Shown here piece after piece: positions 33,509 through 45,909 of a DNA stretch of 64,000 nucleotides. Source of the DNA: Welwitschia mirabilis. Taxonomy: Eukaryota > Gnetophyta > Gnetopsida > Welwitschiales. The stretch's first letter is position 1. Each line of letters starts with the position of its first letter. The position numbers and the translations under genes are program-made. The notes beneath the pieces are model-generated. The model was given only the letters and a program-made list of their open reading frames with translations, made no database searches and was not told the origin of the DNA. The stretch lies in the NCBI GenBank assembly GCA_051453625.1, contig JBOZIK010000001.1, positions 285,002,441-285,066,440 on the forward strand, in the 5' to 3' direction.

Positions 33509-34798
33509 ATGTTTTTGAATGATCCATGGAATAAGGATATCTATTTTTACTTGTCAAATGGGTCTCTTCTAAAAAACTCTTCTATTTTATTTAGGAAAGC
33601 TTTCAAGGCCCTAGTAGCACAATTTATGATTAAGAAGGGAATCTTGTTTCGAAAAAGCTATGATGAAGTGTATTCGAGGTGTGTCACCAGAGATGAAGTT
33701 CAAAAGCTCCTTCAGGAGTTTCATGACAGAATAGATGGAGGACATCCTTGTGCATGGCTTCTAGCAGCACAAATCATGAGGGCCAGTTACTATTGGCTTA
33801 CTACAGTGAAGGATGCTTATGCTCATGCCTAGTCCTATGATATTTGTTAGTGTTTCTCTTCTAGAGATAGGAATCTAGCATTGCCTTTTCTTCCCATCTT
33901 AGAGGCTTGGCCTTTTGTGAAGTGGGCCCTTGACTTTAGTGGGAAGACCTATACACTTTCTTCAGTAGGCCACTCTTTCATTTTCACTAACACAAACTAC
34001 CATATTGTTGGATGGAAGCTAAGATCCTCATCAGTCAAATATGGAGACCATCCTAGATTTCTTGGAGAGGAACGTAATTACCCATTTTGGGCATCCCTAC
34101 GCTCTCGTTTGTGATATTGGGGAGGCTTTCACTTCTATCCACTTTGCAGAGTGATGTCATGATAGCCACATTTCTTTGAAGATTTGCATAAGTACTATCC
34201 CCAAGGAAATGGTTTGGCTAAGTCCTTGATTGCAGCTTCCTCTTCTTCTTCTATAGGAAGAGAAGAGACTTCTGATCTTTATGAAGGCATGAAGTCAGCT
34301 ATTCAAAAGAGGATAAGGAGTTGGTATGCCTTGATCAAGTATGTGCTTTGGGCAGAGAGGTTGAGACATAACGCGAGTGTTTAATCTAGTCCTTCTTACC
34401 TAGTGCATGGACAAAGGCCCTGCTTGGCAATTCAACTTTGTGTGGAGACACATGATTTCATGCAAACATAGTTGGGTTCTTCAGATGCTTTGCTGGATAG
34501 AAAGATGACACCTTTGGAACTTTAGAATACATGAGATGAAGTTTTTTGCATCATGTTGAAGCATCTGGCCACCATGAAGAGATAGTCTAATAAGAGGACT
34601 ACCTTGAAGGGATTTTACATTGGAGATCTTGTCTTAGTAAGGGATAAAGTAGCAAACAAGGTAGGAGCACATCAGAAGATTGTTCCTCTCTGGTTGGGCC
34701 CATATCAAATATTAGCTTTCATAGGAGACCAAGACTATATGCACAAGAATGAGCTTCTACATACCTATAATGGTTTCCATCTTCACCATGATTTCTGA
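33509..34798 (+). pseudogene. pol: Gypsy element G integrase (degenerate)
   Basis: 33509-33832 has the zinc-binding lead-in (CVTRDEVQKLLQEFHDRIDG, GHPCAWLLAAQIMRASYYW; H...H). 33881-34114 has LEAWPFVKWALDFSGKTYTL, the start of the catalytic core with the first Asp. Near 34190 PQGNGLAKS matches the P-Q-x-N-G-x-x-E pattern with the Glu changed to Lys. The C-terminal frame 34604-34798 (GDLVLVRDKVANK, PLWLGPYQI, LHTYNGFHLHHDF) is the gypsy GPY/F-type end. Stops at several points. Confidence 0.75.
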
Positions 34799-35178
34799 GC
34801 CCTCCCCCTCCCCCCTTCCCCCTTCCCCAAGGGACGTTCTCCTCTCATAATGATGTTTCTTGTATAGGGATAGGTAAGGTATTTTCAGCTTTTACACTTA
34901 GTTTTTTGGTGAGAAGTTTGAAGCCTTGGTGTTCTTTGAGTCTTCAAGTTTGGAGTTAGAGCTGTACAGCTAAAAGTTAGGAGTCAGTTGTTAGAACCTA
35001 GGAGCATATCATGAATCATTAAGGAGGAAAAACACATTGAAAGCATTTTATTAAGTAAAATGATTTTCAATTATTATAGTAGACAAGAAGAGTTCTCTCC
35101 TCTGAAAAGAAAGAAGGTAGGCTAGAAAAAAGCTATTTAGAGCTGCTCTACATAATAAGGAGTACAAAAAGAAAATAT
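34799..35178 (+). other. Gypsy element G 3' region
   Basis: After the integrase stop comes a C-rich run (CCCTCCCCCTCCCCCCTTCC) and AT-rich sequence. No gene seen. A Sirevirus LTR is inserted at 35179. Confidence 0.4.
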
Positions 35179-36329
35179 TGTTAGAAAAATGTGTTTCAAT
35201 GATGACTATCTAAAGTGCTCAATCTAGAGCTCCTACCAAGTAATATGGATATGGAACAAAACCAAGAAGCTAGCTACAAAATAGTGGAGGCGATTGGAGC
35301 TAAGTGGAGTGATCAAATCTGAACATATTGAGGAATTTAATGGTCCAATATATTAGGACATCCACCTTGAGAAATTAGGACATTTAGTCATGAGTTTAGT
35401 CTTCAAGTATGAGGACATCTACCTTGCGAAACTGGGATGTCTGGCCATCAGTTCTATTTGGAGATATGAAGACGTCCACCCTGAGAAACCGAGATGTTCC
35501 GATCGAAGTTCTATATGGTGATATAGGGACATCCACTTTGTGAAACCGGGAAGTCTAGGATCACTCTTGGTTTTGACAAAAACTAGGCATTCAAACCGAG
35601 ACGTTTGAACCTTTAGAATAAGACATCCGACCAAGCAAATGTTGGAGCAGAAAGTTAATACTTATGAACATTGAGTTGCACAAACCAAGGTGCGAACGGC
35701 TCAAATATTCTCATGGCACTCCAACCAAGGTTCAAGGCACATTGTGTGAGGTTCTAACTTCCAACAGCTATATTTCAATGTTTGTCTAGAAATGCCTAGA
35801 AGTCACTGTCAACATTGCAAATGCTTTTTGTATTGTTCTAAACTAGTCTATTTCTAGAAAAAGCTATTCTTCTACTATACCTGATTGAGACATTCCTCTT
35901 ATGGTAAGTCACTGTAAAATCATGTTTATGTTTAGAGCATGATTATGCACATCTATCATCAGAATTCTTTAGTACTAATTTGTTGTACGCTTATGGATAA
36001 GCAAAGCTATTAAGTCCCTTAAGAGAAGGGCACTATAAGACATTCGTAACCCTTGAGATAAGAGTGTTGTAAGGTTGGTTAAAGAGACTAAGGAAACCAA
36101 GAGGCTGAAAATTGTTGTTGCCCCTTCAAAGTGGAGTAGGCATAGTGCTGAACCACTATAAAAATTGATGCACTCTTTTGCTTGATTTTGTTTTTCTCTT
36201 TGTTTGATTCATACAAGTTTTATTTGTTTCAACATTATTCCAGACTTAGTCAATCATAATTTACAAGTAGTTAAAAGTTTCCTTTACACCCTATTCAGCC
36301 CCCTCTAGCGTGCCATTGTGATCCTAACA
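35179..36329 (+). mobile_element. Solo Sirevirus LTR
   Basis: 1151 bases, from TGTTAGAAAAATGTGTTTCAATGATG to CTCTAGCGTGCC...GATCCTAACA. Flanks AATAT (35174-35178) and AACAT (36330-36334) agree at 4 of 5. It has the GACGTCC/GACATCC motif array at 35355-35630. No internal sequence, so it is a recombined solo LTR. Confidence 0.8.
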
Positions 36330-37109
36330 AACATAAGGGTAAGACGATCGCACGAGCTCTCATCTGAGTCATAATAGCCCACATCTCTTGAGTCTGCATA
36401 TGTTCTCTAGAACTTTTTGAAGAAGTGGGTGGAACTTGAAATAGTTCTACTAGGATGTTGTTCTTCTTCACTTGTTTCTCTATGGGCTAGTAGAGACATT
36501 TAGCGATCTTCATAATGTTCCTGAGCTCAACATCAAGCTTATTACTTTGGAACAGATTACTCTCTTGGAGCAATAGAAAGCCTTATTTGGTAGCATATCG
36601 CAACATCTCAACCTCGTTTCTCGTTGTTGCTGCTTTGTCGTTGGCTTTTTTACCTTGGAGTTTCATCTTAACCATCCTCACTTAGCATTCCTCTGCCTCC
36701 TAATTCCTTCTTCCTTGTATTTCCTCCTAAAGTGTGAGAACGCCACAGAAGCATACCTACCTTGTTTAGAAAAGAACTCCCTCTTTATAAGGAAAGGAGA
36801 GCTCTCCCTCCGTGCATGAAGGTCAAGCATAGAAGGTTAAAAAGGGGAGAGACTAGAAGGGAAGAAAATGAGAAGAAAGAAAGAGACTTACAAGGGGAAG
36901 GCATGTCTCCATGATCAATCTCTTCCTCTTCAAGGAGGATAGTTTTGTCATGATTCTATGAGGGAATTAGCTCTCTGCATGGAAGGAAATCCTATACTCC
37001 CCTTAGTGGTTTTGAATCCAGTAACTGAAAACCCCCCGTTCTCTTCTTTACTTCTCTAATGTTACATTCAATAGGAACTTCTTTCTTTCAATGGAGCAAA
37101 GGAAAAACT
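36330..37109 (+). other. Gypsy element G 3' region, continued
   Basis: No gene supported. Purine-rich runs occur (36820-36905, AGAAGGGAAGAAAATGAGAAG). Confidence 0.4.
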
Positions 37110-37600
37110 TGTTAGGGCAAGTGAGAAAGTGTTCCAATGATGGACATCGAGGAGATGAATAATCGGCTTTGGAAGATCTAAAGAACGAAGTAAGGACTCC
37201 TATTGTTACCCATGATCAGGCGTCAAAGGATTCAATGTTTCATCTTTGAAGAAACTAGGTCCAAATCATGGGGACTTCCGAGCTCTATTAGCCAGACATA
37301 TAGGCTGATTAGGAACTAGGATGTCCCTGTCTTTTAGTGGGATGTCCCAATATCACTTTAGCTATCTTCAAAAACCTGGAAAACCAAGTAATGGAGTAAT
37401 ATAATCTAGCAAAAGAAGCTTTGTCTATGACTTGAAGAGTGATTGCTAACCACTACTAACAAAAATCTCTATTTTTTGTCTTTTATTGATATAGTTCTTA
37501 TCTACATGTTTACATTGATTATTTTCTTCAGTAGATAAATTTTTCAAAGAAGGTTTAAATCTTAATCACCTATTCACCTCCTCTAGTGTTGATCCTTCTT
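37110..37600 (+). repeat. Sirevirus-type LTR fragment
   Basis: Starts TGTTAGGGCAAGTGAGAAAGTGTTCCAATGATG and ends CACCTATTCACCTCCTCTAGTGTTGATCC, the family pattern but short and lacking TAACA. GATGTCCC motifs near 37320-37350. No target duplication found. Confidence 0.6.
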
Positions 37601-38033
37601 TCAGAGAGGATGGTTGTTGGCTTCCTCTCTTAAAGGAAGATCAAACATTGACCATTATCCTCTACATAGATAGGAAGGCAAAAGTGGATAGTACAAGGAG
37701 CTAGATTGTAGATGGACTAGAACCAACTCTTTCTCGAGATGGGGTTGCAGTTGGTTATGATGTTTTCTATTAGGTTGAGGTAGGTTTGGAACATAGGAAA
37801 ATATATCAGGTCATATAGACTGGATTGTTTAATGTTGAAATCTAAAGCAACAGCATCCTTAATGTGCTCAACAAGTGAGTAGTGACCTATGGTTCCATAT
37901 TTCTTATGTCCTTTCTTCCCTAAATGGCAACTTGTGAACTAATGGTAAAGACGGACAGTTGTGGGGGTTAGTCCAATAGGTTCTTAGGAACAATAGGACT
38001 CCATTAATAAGAGTTCACTTCTATAAACAAAAG

Positions 38034-38204
38034 ATGGACTCACCTATGGTTGTCAAAGGAGAAGCGTATGAGCTGCCTTTTGTATTCTTGGAAGACAACC
38101 CCATGTACAAGGATATACGGGTCGAGTGGCTTACCATTGGAAAGCTCAAAGTGCACGTGGAGAAATTGACAACAATTAAAGTGAAAAAACAATGCCAAGT
38201 TTGA
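38034..38204 (+). CDS. Short unrecognised frame, 56 codons
   Basis: MDSPMVVKGEAYELPFVFLE, a coding-like composition followed by IRVEWLTIGKLKVHVEKL, stop. It lies upstream of the 3' LTR of element G, so it may be the remnant of an extra gypsy ORF. No family recognised. The overlapping minus-strand frames at 38021-38324 have no better support. Low confidence that it is a gene. Confidence 0.2.
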   Translation: MDSPMVVKGEAYELPFVFLEDNPMYKDIRVEWLTIGKLKVHVEKLTTIKVKKQCQV

Positions 38205-38399
38205 AGCGAAAACTGAGATTTGGGCCCACCTTTTATAAGCAAACTTGAGGGTCTTCACAAATTTCAAGAGCCTTTTTGGATTTGATAGTGATTGAAAGTG
38301 ACTATACTTGGAGAGTTTTATCAAAAGGCACTTTGTACTGAAAGGTGGTCACACTAGTCCATTACTTCATCCTTAGTGTACTTGTCCTAACATTATCTC

Positions 38400-41301
38400 T
38401 CTCCTCCAAGATACACGTGACGATGGTGATAATCCATCCTATTAGTCCCTTAACCCTGATTAAGTATCCCTAGTCCCATTCCCTCTTCACATCTTCCCTT
38501 CCCCTTGCCACTACTCTTACCTCATCTCATAGTCTGCAATCAGTTCCCTCTTCTCCCATCCCCTTTTGTAGACTCTTAGTGGTGGTGAAGTGTTGGGAGT
38601 CCACCTTGAAGCCCCAGAGTTGGAGAACGCCTTCTTTTAAAGTTCACTCCCTCCCCTTCATCCCTTCTTTTTGTCTCATCATCCTCCCCATCCTTTTGAG
38701 CAAAGAAGGCTTGTTAAAGGGGGGCCCCTCTCTAACTTCCCACTTGACTTCCACTCCCTAAGTGTAGAAGTCTACTCCTCTTCCCCCAACTCTTCCACCT
38801 CCATGGTGTGGAAGATGTCCCTTCCTCTCTTCCAGCCCATGCCTGGTCATATTTCTCCTCTTGCTCAGAGGCCTGCCTCTAGCTTTGTCTCCAACCCTCT
38901 AGTTTTCCCAAACCGCCAATCAAATGTGTTACCTTCCAAAATTGATCCTCCTCCCTATGGGCCCACTTCATCTGCCGTATGCCTTTAGTCTTCTCCCTCA
39001 TTCCCCACCCTTTTCCTCAATTGAGGCCTACCTTTTCACTCCCTCCTTTTCCTTTCTCCTTCATCCCCTTCACCCTTTCATCTCAAACTTCCACATCCTA
39101 CGCATGGAAGATAGGATCTTCCTTGTTAATTTCCACATAGATTCCACATGTAGGGCACTGAATGCATCAGGTAGTATTAGAGTTCCATGCCTAGAGCATG
39201 AAACGTCTTCTTTCCCCTTTTTCTCCTCAGTCTCTGTTGTCTCCCATCCCTTTACTAGCATCAGACAATTACCTCTTTAGCTCATGCCCTTCTCCTCCTC
39301 CTTTTGCTTGCAGGTCATGATGGGTAAGAACCTNNNNNNNNNNNNNNNNNNNNNNNNNNNNNNNNNNNNNNNNNNNNNNNNNNNNNNNNNNNNNNNNNNN
39401 NNNNNNNNNNNNNNNNNNNNNNNNNNNNNNNNNNNNNNNNNNNNNNNNNNNNNNNNNNNNNNNNNNNNNNNNNNNNNNNNNNNNNNNNNNNNNNNNNNNN
39501 NNNNNNNNNNNNNNTCCTCTCCCTTCTCTCTCCTCTAGGTAAGAGAAGATCTCCAATGGCTAGTATAGATAGAGTGTAGGTGCAAGGCATTCTTCTATGA
39601 TAGATAGTAGTTCCAGAGCTCCAAAAGCCCTCTCCTCCTGTAATCTAGGCCAGTTCCACAGTTCATCCCAACAAGAACCCCCTTTTTCAGCTTAAGGAAT
39701 GAGCTTTAGACTTGAGGTTCCCCTTTGCTTATCCATTTTCATTGCTACTCCCTTCTTTCTCTCATCCCCCTACCTCTACCATCTCTCCCTCCCTTCTTCT
39801 CTCCCTCCCTCCACCGATCCTAGCCTCTTCCATGCGTAGGACATGGAATCTCAGCTCATTTCCATGCACAAGAAATGAAAGACCCTTATCAACTTCCCTT
39901 CTTAGCCATAGCTTCCATATCTCAATACTTCCTTTGCCCTTCTCCTTTAGTTAGTGTCCCTTCCAACTGCATTCTGTTGCCTCCCTTGCTTCTATTGAAG
40001 ACCAATTTCTCAATGTATTCCAAATTTCTTTAGCTTCTTTCCTAGTCAACATCCTTCTCAGTGGGCACTTCCATTGAGCTTTAGACATCAAATTCCCCTA
40101 GAACCTGCTAGAATCAAGCAAGCTTGCTTGTAACATTACAACACAAGATGAGTACCAACTTGACGACCATAGAGGTGACTAATGTTGTGGTGGGGTGATC
40201 CTCTTTAGCACTATCAAGGACCAATCCAATATCTCAATGTTCTCCACAACTTTCAAGGAGTCACATCATCATGGGTCTGAAGCTAGTTCAAAGGCCATCA
40301 GAAGAGGTTATCTGAGCTTCCTACATCCATTTCCTTTCTTCCACATCATTCCCTCTTCTTTGCTCTCAACCTAGAAAAGTAGTCTTTCTCCTTCTCTCCT
40401 ACTCCTAACTCCTCATATTTGGTGAACCCTCTCTAGATTGTCTATCTGTTTCTATTTCTAGCTACTCTCTAGTCTACTAATGTTATTCTTTAACTAAAGG
40501 ATTCCCTTCCTATGCTCAGAAGACAGCCTAGACTTTATTAACAACACTCATCTTAGATTAAGCTAGGAATATCTCCTCAGGAAGAACTTTGCATGAAGAC
40601 ATATTGAAGATTCCCCCTTTAAGATTTATTTATAAGTCTAAAATTAGAACTTTCCCTTTCTTTGCATTTTATCTTTTGGTTGTCCTCCTTTCATTAAGTC
40701 TGAAAGGACCCCATATATACTCCTTTCTCCCTTCCTTGAGGGGAAAGCAATGTTTTATAGCTAATAATTTTCTGATTACAATAAAGTGTTCTTTCCCTCT
40801 CATCCTCCCACACTCGCTATTCATGTCTAATTGTGAGGAGGACCCTAGTTAAGGCAGCTCCTTTGTAAGAGAGGGAGAGAGAGTGAGTGGGTTAAAGAGA
40901 AGCTTTGTATCATAAGCAGGAGAAAAAGAACACCCCCATGTTATGCCCTTCTTTCCTTTACTCTAAAATGTTGACCACCTTTGTCGTAGCGTTGGGAAGA
41001 GATCCGTTTCTAGTTTCCACCTTCCTTTTGCAAATACCTTGGAGCAAGTTTGAGGATACCTTACTCCATTGGAATTGCTCACCTTTTCTCCTTTATCCTT
41101 TTGTTATAACCTTTGTTCTGTGAGGTTTGTTGTGAGGCCCTTGCCCCATGCTCCACATTATGCCTTGATTACTCTATACCTTGGTGTTTATTTCAAGTAT
41201 CTAATTTCTAGTAGCCCTCTAAAACAAGTCTAAGCCGCCTCACCCTAAAAAGTGGACATTGTTGTCCTTTCCAAGCCTAGGGAAAGGAATTCAGATCAAT
41301 A
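38400..41301 (+). repeat. Gypsy element G 3' LTR
   Basis: Uninterrupted copy of the LTR pieces at 1-1139, 3488-4434 and 21659-22207, in the same order and orientation. The start is uncertain (about 38380-38550) because the left LTR runs off the window. It carries the same 21-base palindromes (for example 39183-39203 and 39829-39849) in pyrimidine-rich DNA. N gap 39334-39514. All frames inside are low-complexity. Confidence 0.7.
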
Positions 41302-41394
41302 GAAATCTTCTCAAAATAATCCATTTCAATTTTCCAATGTCCACTATAAAGAGGTCTAAGCAATGCATTGCATGTAAGCTCCTATAGACACAAA
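41302..41394. other. Sequence after the gypsy element
   Basis: Nothing recognised; short AT-rich stretch. Confidence 0.3.
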
Positions 41395-42865
41395 TGCATT
41401 AGCATTATGTGTAATGATCAACAAGGATGGACATAGAGAGACCCATTGGAGTTAAATTAAACAAGTGACTAGGATAAGAAGATATGATACAAATTACAAA
41501 GTAAGCACTAACCAATAAGCAGGAACTAAATAAACAAGTAAAACTACTATTTACATGAACAACATCATTGGGAGTACTGGACCAACTTGTTGCACCACTG
41601 TTTGACATAAATCATGTATGTAATTTGATTCCTTAACTTTTGCCAAATACATTAATGGACTTGGGCAAGATGATTTGTTGTGTTGAACCAACCAAGAAAT
41701 TACCAAGTTACCTATCTCCATGAACATTAAAATCTCCTTGTAAATATAGTTTAAGAGGGCCATGAATCTGAAGAAAGATACAAAAAATAACCTGGATTAT
41801 TTAATTAGTAACGACTAAAGAAATGTGCAATCTTGTTACTAGGAAACACTTGATGTTTAAATTAGAGTCTAGCTATCAAAAATACTAGTAATAGTTAATT
41901 GCAGATAACTAAATAAGCTATAATCATACTTTATGATGCAAAGGCATGTCAAAGCCCTTCTAGCTTCTAGCATCTTAACAACTATAGTTAAAAATGCAAG
42001 ATCCTTAAAGATATGAAAAAGAAGCATGTGTTCACACTAAAAAGAGGCAATACCATGTTGTGCTTCTTCTTCCATTTTTGGTTGAAAGGAATACCATATA
42101 ATGTAGTGTCCTTCGAAATGTCAAGACTATGTAGAAAGACCCCTTAGAGTTCAAATTGAACAAGTGACTAGGAGAAGAAGCTATAATACAAATTGCAAAG
42201 TAACAAAGTAAGCACTAACCAATAAGTAGAAGATAAACAAACAAGTAAAACTACTAATTTACATGTACCACATTATGGGGACTTTAGGAGTTTTGGACCA
42301 ACTTGTTGCATCACTTTTTCACCTAAGTCATTTATATAGTTTGATTCCTTTATTTTTGCCAAGTGCATTAGTGGACTTAAGGAACATGGTTCATTGTGTT
42401 AAGCCAACCAAGAAATTACCAAATTATCTACCTCTATAATCCTTAATCCCCTTGTAACTATCATGTAAGAGGGCCTTGAATCTGAACAAAGATAGAGAAA
42501 TAACCTGGATTATTTAATTAGTATCGACTAAAGAAATATATAATCTAGTTACTAGCAAATACTTGATGTCTAAATTAGAGTCTAACTATTGAAATAATTA
42601 GTAATACTTAATTGTAGATTACTAAATAAGCCATGATCATACTCTATGATGCAATGGCACCTCAAAACCCTTTCTAGCTTATAACATCTTCACAACTATA
42701 GTTGAAAATGCAAGATCTTTAAAGATGTGTAAAGGAAGCATATGTTTACACCAAAAAGAGGCAATAGCATGTTGTGCTGCTTTCTTGCATTTTTGGATGA
42801 AAGAAATACCATGTAACATGGTTTCCTTGTAAAGGTCAAAACGATGTAGAACAAGAAGTATGCCA
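41395..42865. repeat. Two-copy tandem duplication, 699-base period
   Basis: CAAGTGACTAGGA at 41462 recurs at 42161, and the two units stay collinear to about 42140 and 42865 with substitutions and indels. On the minus strand the first unit holds a frame at 41763-41551 (MALLNYIYKEILMFMEIGNL) bounded by TTTCTTCAG and CATGTAAATAG, resembling splice sites; in the second unit this frame is broken. No family recognised. Confidence 0.7.
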
Positions 42866-45572
42866 ATCTTTTTGTAAGATTGAATTTGTATCCAATGATG
42901 TCATGTCCTAGGTCATGCCTTAATGGCCAAACTAACCTTTAATGCCCTTGTCATGTCTCATCCAGTCTAGGAATTTGTCTACCTCAGCCCTAAACTATCA
43001 ATGGCCCAACACTTGGCCAGTTTTTACACCATGGGCATCCCTAGGCAAGGTGCCCAACCTCTGTTGGATGCCAAAAACAACCCCATACCATGAGATTGGA
43101 TGCCCAATTACTTATAAAACCTTATTTAGGGAAACATACCACATGCTGACACTTGACATCTCACCTAAAACCCTAAAAAATGTCTATAAGTAAACCCTTA
43201 AACACTCCATTAGAATCAAATATCATTTTCATCATTTATTGAACATCCAAGCATTCACCTTTCTTAAGCTAGTCCAATTCTAAGGATGTTCCAAACCCTA
43301 ATTGCATCCTCTCCCATCCTACAAGCTAGCATTCTCGAAGCAAAAGAGAGAGCTTCTCCTCATCCCCTGCAATATCTAGGGCATGCATGAGTGGTTTTGC
43401 TAATTTTTTGATCAACAGAGGAGTATTTCCATCAAACTTATAATGCCTTTTATAGTTTTATATAATATATCACAATCATTGTACATTTCTCCATATTTAC
43501 TATCCTGACATCAAAGGGGTTCTGTTTACAATTAAATTTCTTGTTATTTTAAAGGATTCAGAAACCGTATACAACCCAAAAATATCCTTAAATTCATCCT
43601 ATCCTTCATTCTAAGCCTTAAATCTATTTAAGCCTCATCCATTTCGAATACCCTACATCAGGGCTTTATAGTGGTACTCATAGGGGTAGAGAAATCTTTA
43701 CCCCTATGTTTCCCTTTGTCCTTTATCACTATGGGATCAGAAGAAATAGGAGTAGATAACATCTGTTCGGCATCCATTGTTGAACCTATTGAGGACCCAT
43801 ATTGCTAGTTAGCTCTGTAAAGAGAAGAACATTAGCATTTGATGCACGAAACCATGGAGGTGCAGAAGTATCCCCTTTACTTAGGGTGGTTGTTGCTAAC
43901 CTTCTCTAAAATTCACCATCCTGAATCATTGTTTTAAGTTTTAAAAACTAACATATACACAATACTGAATGAGCAAATAGCAATTGTAAAAAACAAAGGA
44001 GCAAACCTGCTGTAATATTTTCACCAAAAGAACATGAAATTTCTCTCATGCGATTGTGGATTCTTCATTACTAGAAGAATTGGTAATGCAACCTCTTGTA
44101 TTGTTTCCTCTACTGTTTGTTAAGTGGTGTTTCGTCCTCCTTGCAGGATTAGAAGTAAAAGTAGCAATGCAAAACTTACAATGAGCAACTCCTGTGTTCT
44201 TATCTTAGATTCAATATTGCCAAACAAATCCCTTTTTGATGTTCCTTTCACCATCCTGAAAGTCAACACCGAAATCAACATAGCAACCCTGGAAGACATT
44301 GGAGAAACAGTATAAGATGGTGATGTTGCTGAACAGGGTGAAGGAGAGGGCTACAAATCCCAGTGTTTGAGAGCTCCAGATGACTATAATAGAACACAAT
44401 GAAAACAAACAATGATTTCACTGTCTAATAGATTTATATGTATCTCTCTATCTTTTTTCATGCCTATCTTATTAGACAATAATTAATCAGATTTTAGTCA
44501 TAACTAATTCCATTAACAGTTAATTTACAATTAATAACATCTTATTCGCAAGTTATAAAAAAACAACTGACATGATTGTGCTGGCCAAAGAGAATCATAG
44601 TTTCCAAACCTTTATAACAATCTGGGATCAGACTTTTTGGACACGTAAATGAAACAGAGAAATATAGGATGGCCAATAGTCCACAGAAACACAGCTTTTG
44701 GAAGACTCGACTTTAATTTCACTCTTGAAACCATCAACACAAATCAATTCTCACAGCCATTCAGATAGTCCATATGACCTTTGTGTTCAGCTACAAGTTC
44801 ACCTTTCCTTGCAGAGGGATGTGCATTTACATAATTTTAGATTCTGTTCATTGCTAGTGTTCTATATTTGTCAAAGTGCTGGTGATGTTTTGACATAAAT
44901 TATATTGTCCCTCCATTGCTAGGGATCCTTTTTTGAGACTGCAACTCTATAAAAAGGATGTGAACTCTATTGTTTCTTCTCTATAACTAGTGATCCTTTA
45001 CCAAATTTATATTCAAAAATACTTGGGTTACATTTGCTACTTGTATCTTAATGTTGGATTAGAATTTAGAATTCATTTATTGTCAATTTTTATTAGACTA
45101 TAAACATGAAATATAGTTTAGTTTACACAGTATTCTAGAAATTATTATCTTGTCTTTTATTTGAGTTGGTTTGTTTTAACAAGGTTTGATTTGTATCTGA
45201 TTCATGTTTTTATCGTGACGACCATAAAACATTAAGCAAGGGTAATCTCCTAATATTTCATAACTTAAGGACTATAAATAATAGCATGCTAAGTAAGCTA
45301 ATTTGCTAGTGACATCAATAACATCATGTTATAATGTTAGATCTCTAGAGCTAGAAGGACCCCTCTAGTCTTTTGCATCTTCAACTTTTTCCACTACTAC
45401 TTAATGCAGCTGCTATGTAGAAGGTGCAACAATGGAAGACGGAGGTGTGAAAATGGGTGAAGTTGTCTATTGTGAATTATAAGCGAACTGCTCATACTAA
45501 AACAAAAACTTATTACCATCATGGTTCTCATCTCCATGCATACTTCACATATGGAAACAATGCTATCAAACT
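42866..45572. other. Region without a recognisable gene
   Basis: AT-rich. Frames at 42942-43193 and 44698-44898 have no recognisable motif. The minus-strand frame 44408-44211 (VIWSSQTLGFVALSFTLFSN) is hydrophobic and bounded by TATTATAG and CTTCCAG-like sequence, so it might be an exon remnant; I cannot support more. Confidence 0.35.
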
Positions 45573-45809
45573 TCAACTCTTATGATGTCTCATTTTCTCA
45601 TTTGCTTGTACCAATGCATTAAAATCTAAACCTTGATCATCATAACTATCATCAACATCACTCATTGTCATTGATTCCATGGTTGGCACATCATCAAGCG
45701 CAACATCTTGAGATCCTTCATGATGCAATCTAGGGTATGCATGGATGGGTGAATGTGATAAATATTCTCGTTTTCCATGGATGCAAAATCTCTTAAGTTG
45801 GTTCTCCAA
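45573..45809 (-). CDS. Unrecognised minus-strand frame, 78 codons
   Basis: Acidic and polar C-terminal half (VPTMESMTMSDVDDSYDDQG, then LDFNALVQANEKMRHHKS). The composition is protein-like rather than low-complexity, but no domain is recognised and there is no neighbouring support. Could be the end of a decayed transposon or host gene. Confidence 0.25.
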   Translation of the reverse strand: MENQLKRFCIHGKREYLSHSPIHAYPRLHHEGSQDVALDDVPTMESMTMSDVDDSYDDQGLDFNALVQANEKMRHHKS

Positions 45810-45909
45810 TTGTAAAACACATACCCAGATGAAGAGGTATTTGTGTTGTCAATCTATTGTGCTTGTTCAAGTGTATGTGCCTAAGGATGTTTTAGTAATG
45901 CTCACATCA

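Noticed and set aside
37110-37600. Complete solo LTR at this place
   Set aside because: The expected TAACA end and a target duplication are missing; kept only as a fragment.
44211-44408. Hydrophobic minus-strand frame as a host membrane-protein exon
   Set aside because: Splice-like edges and hydrophobicity alone are not enough; no family motif and no neighbouring exon.
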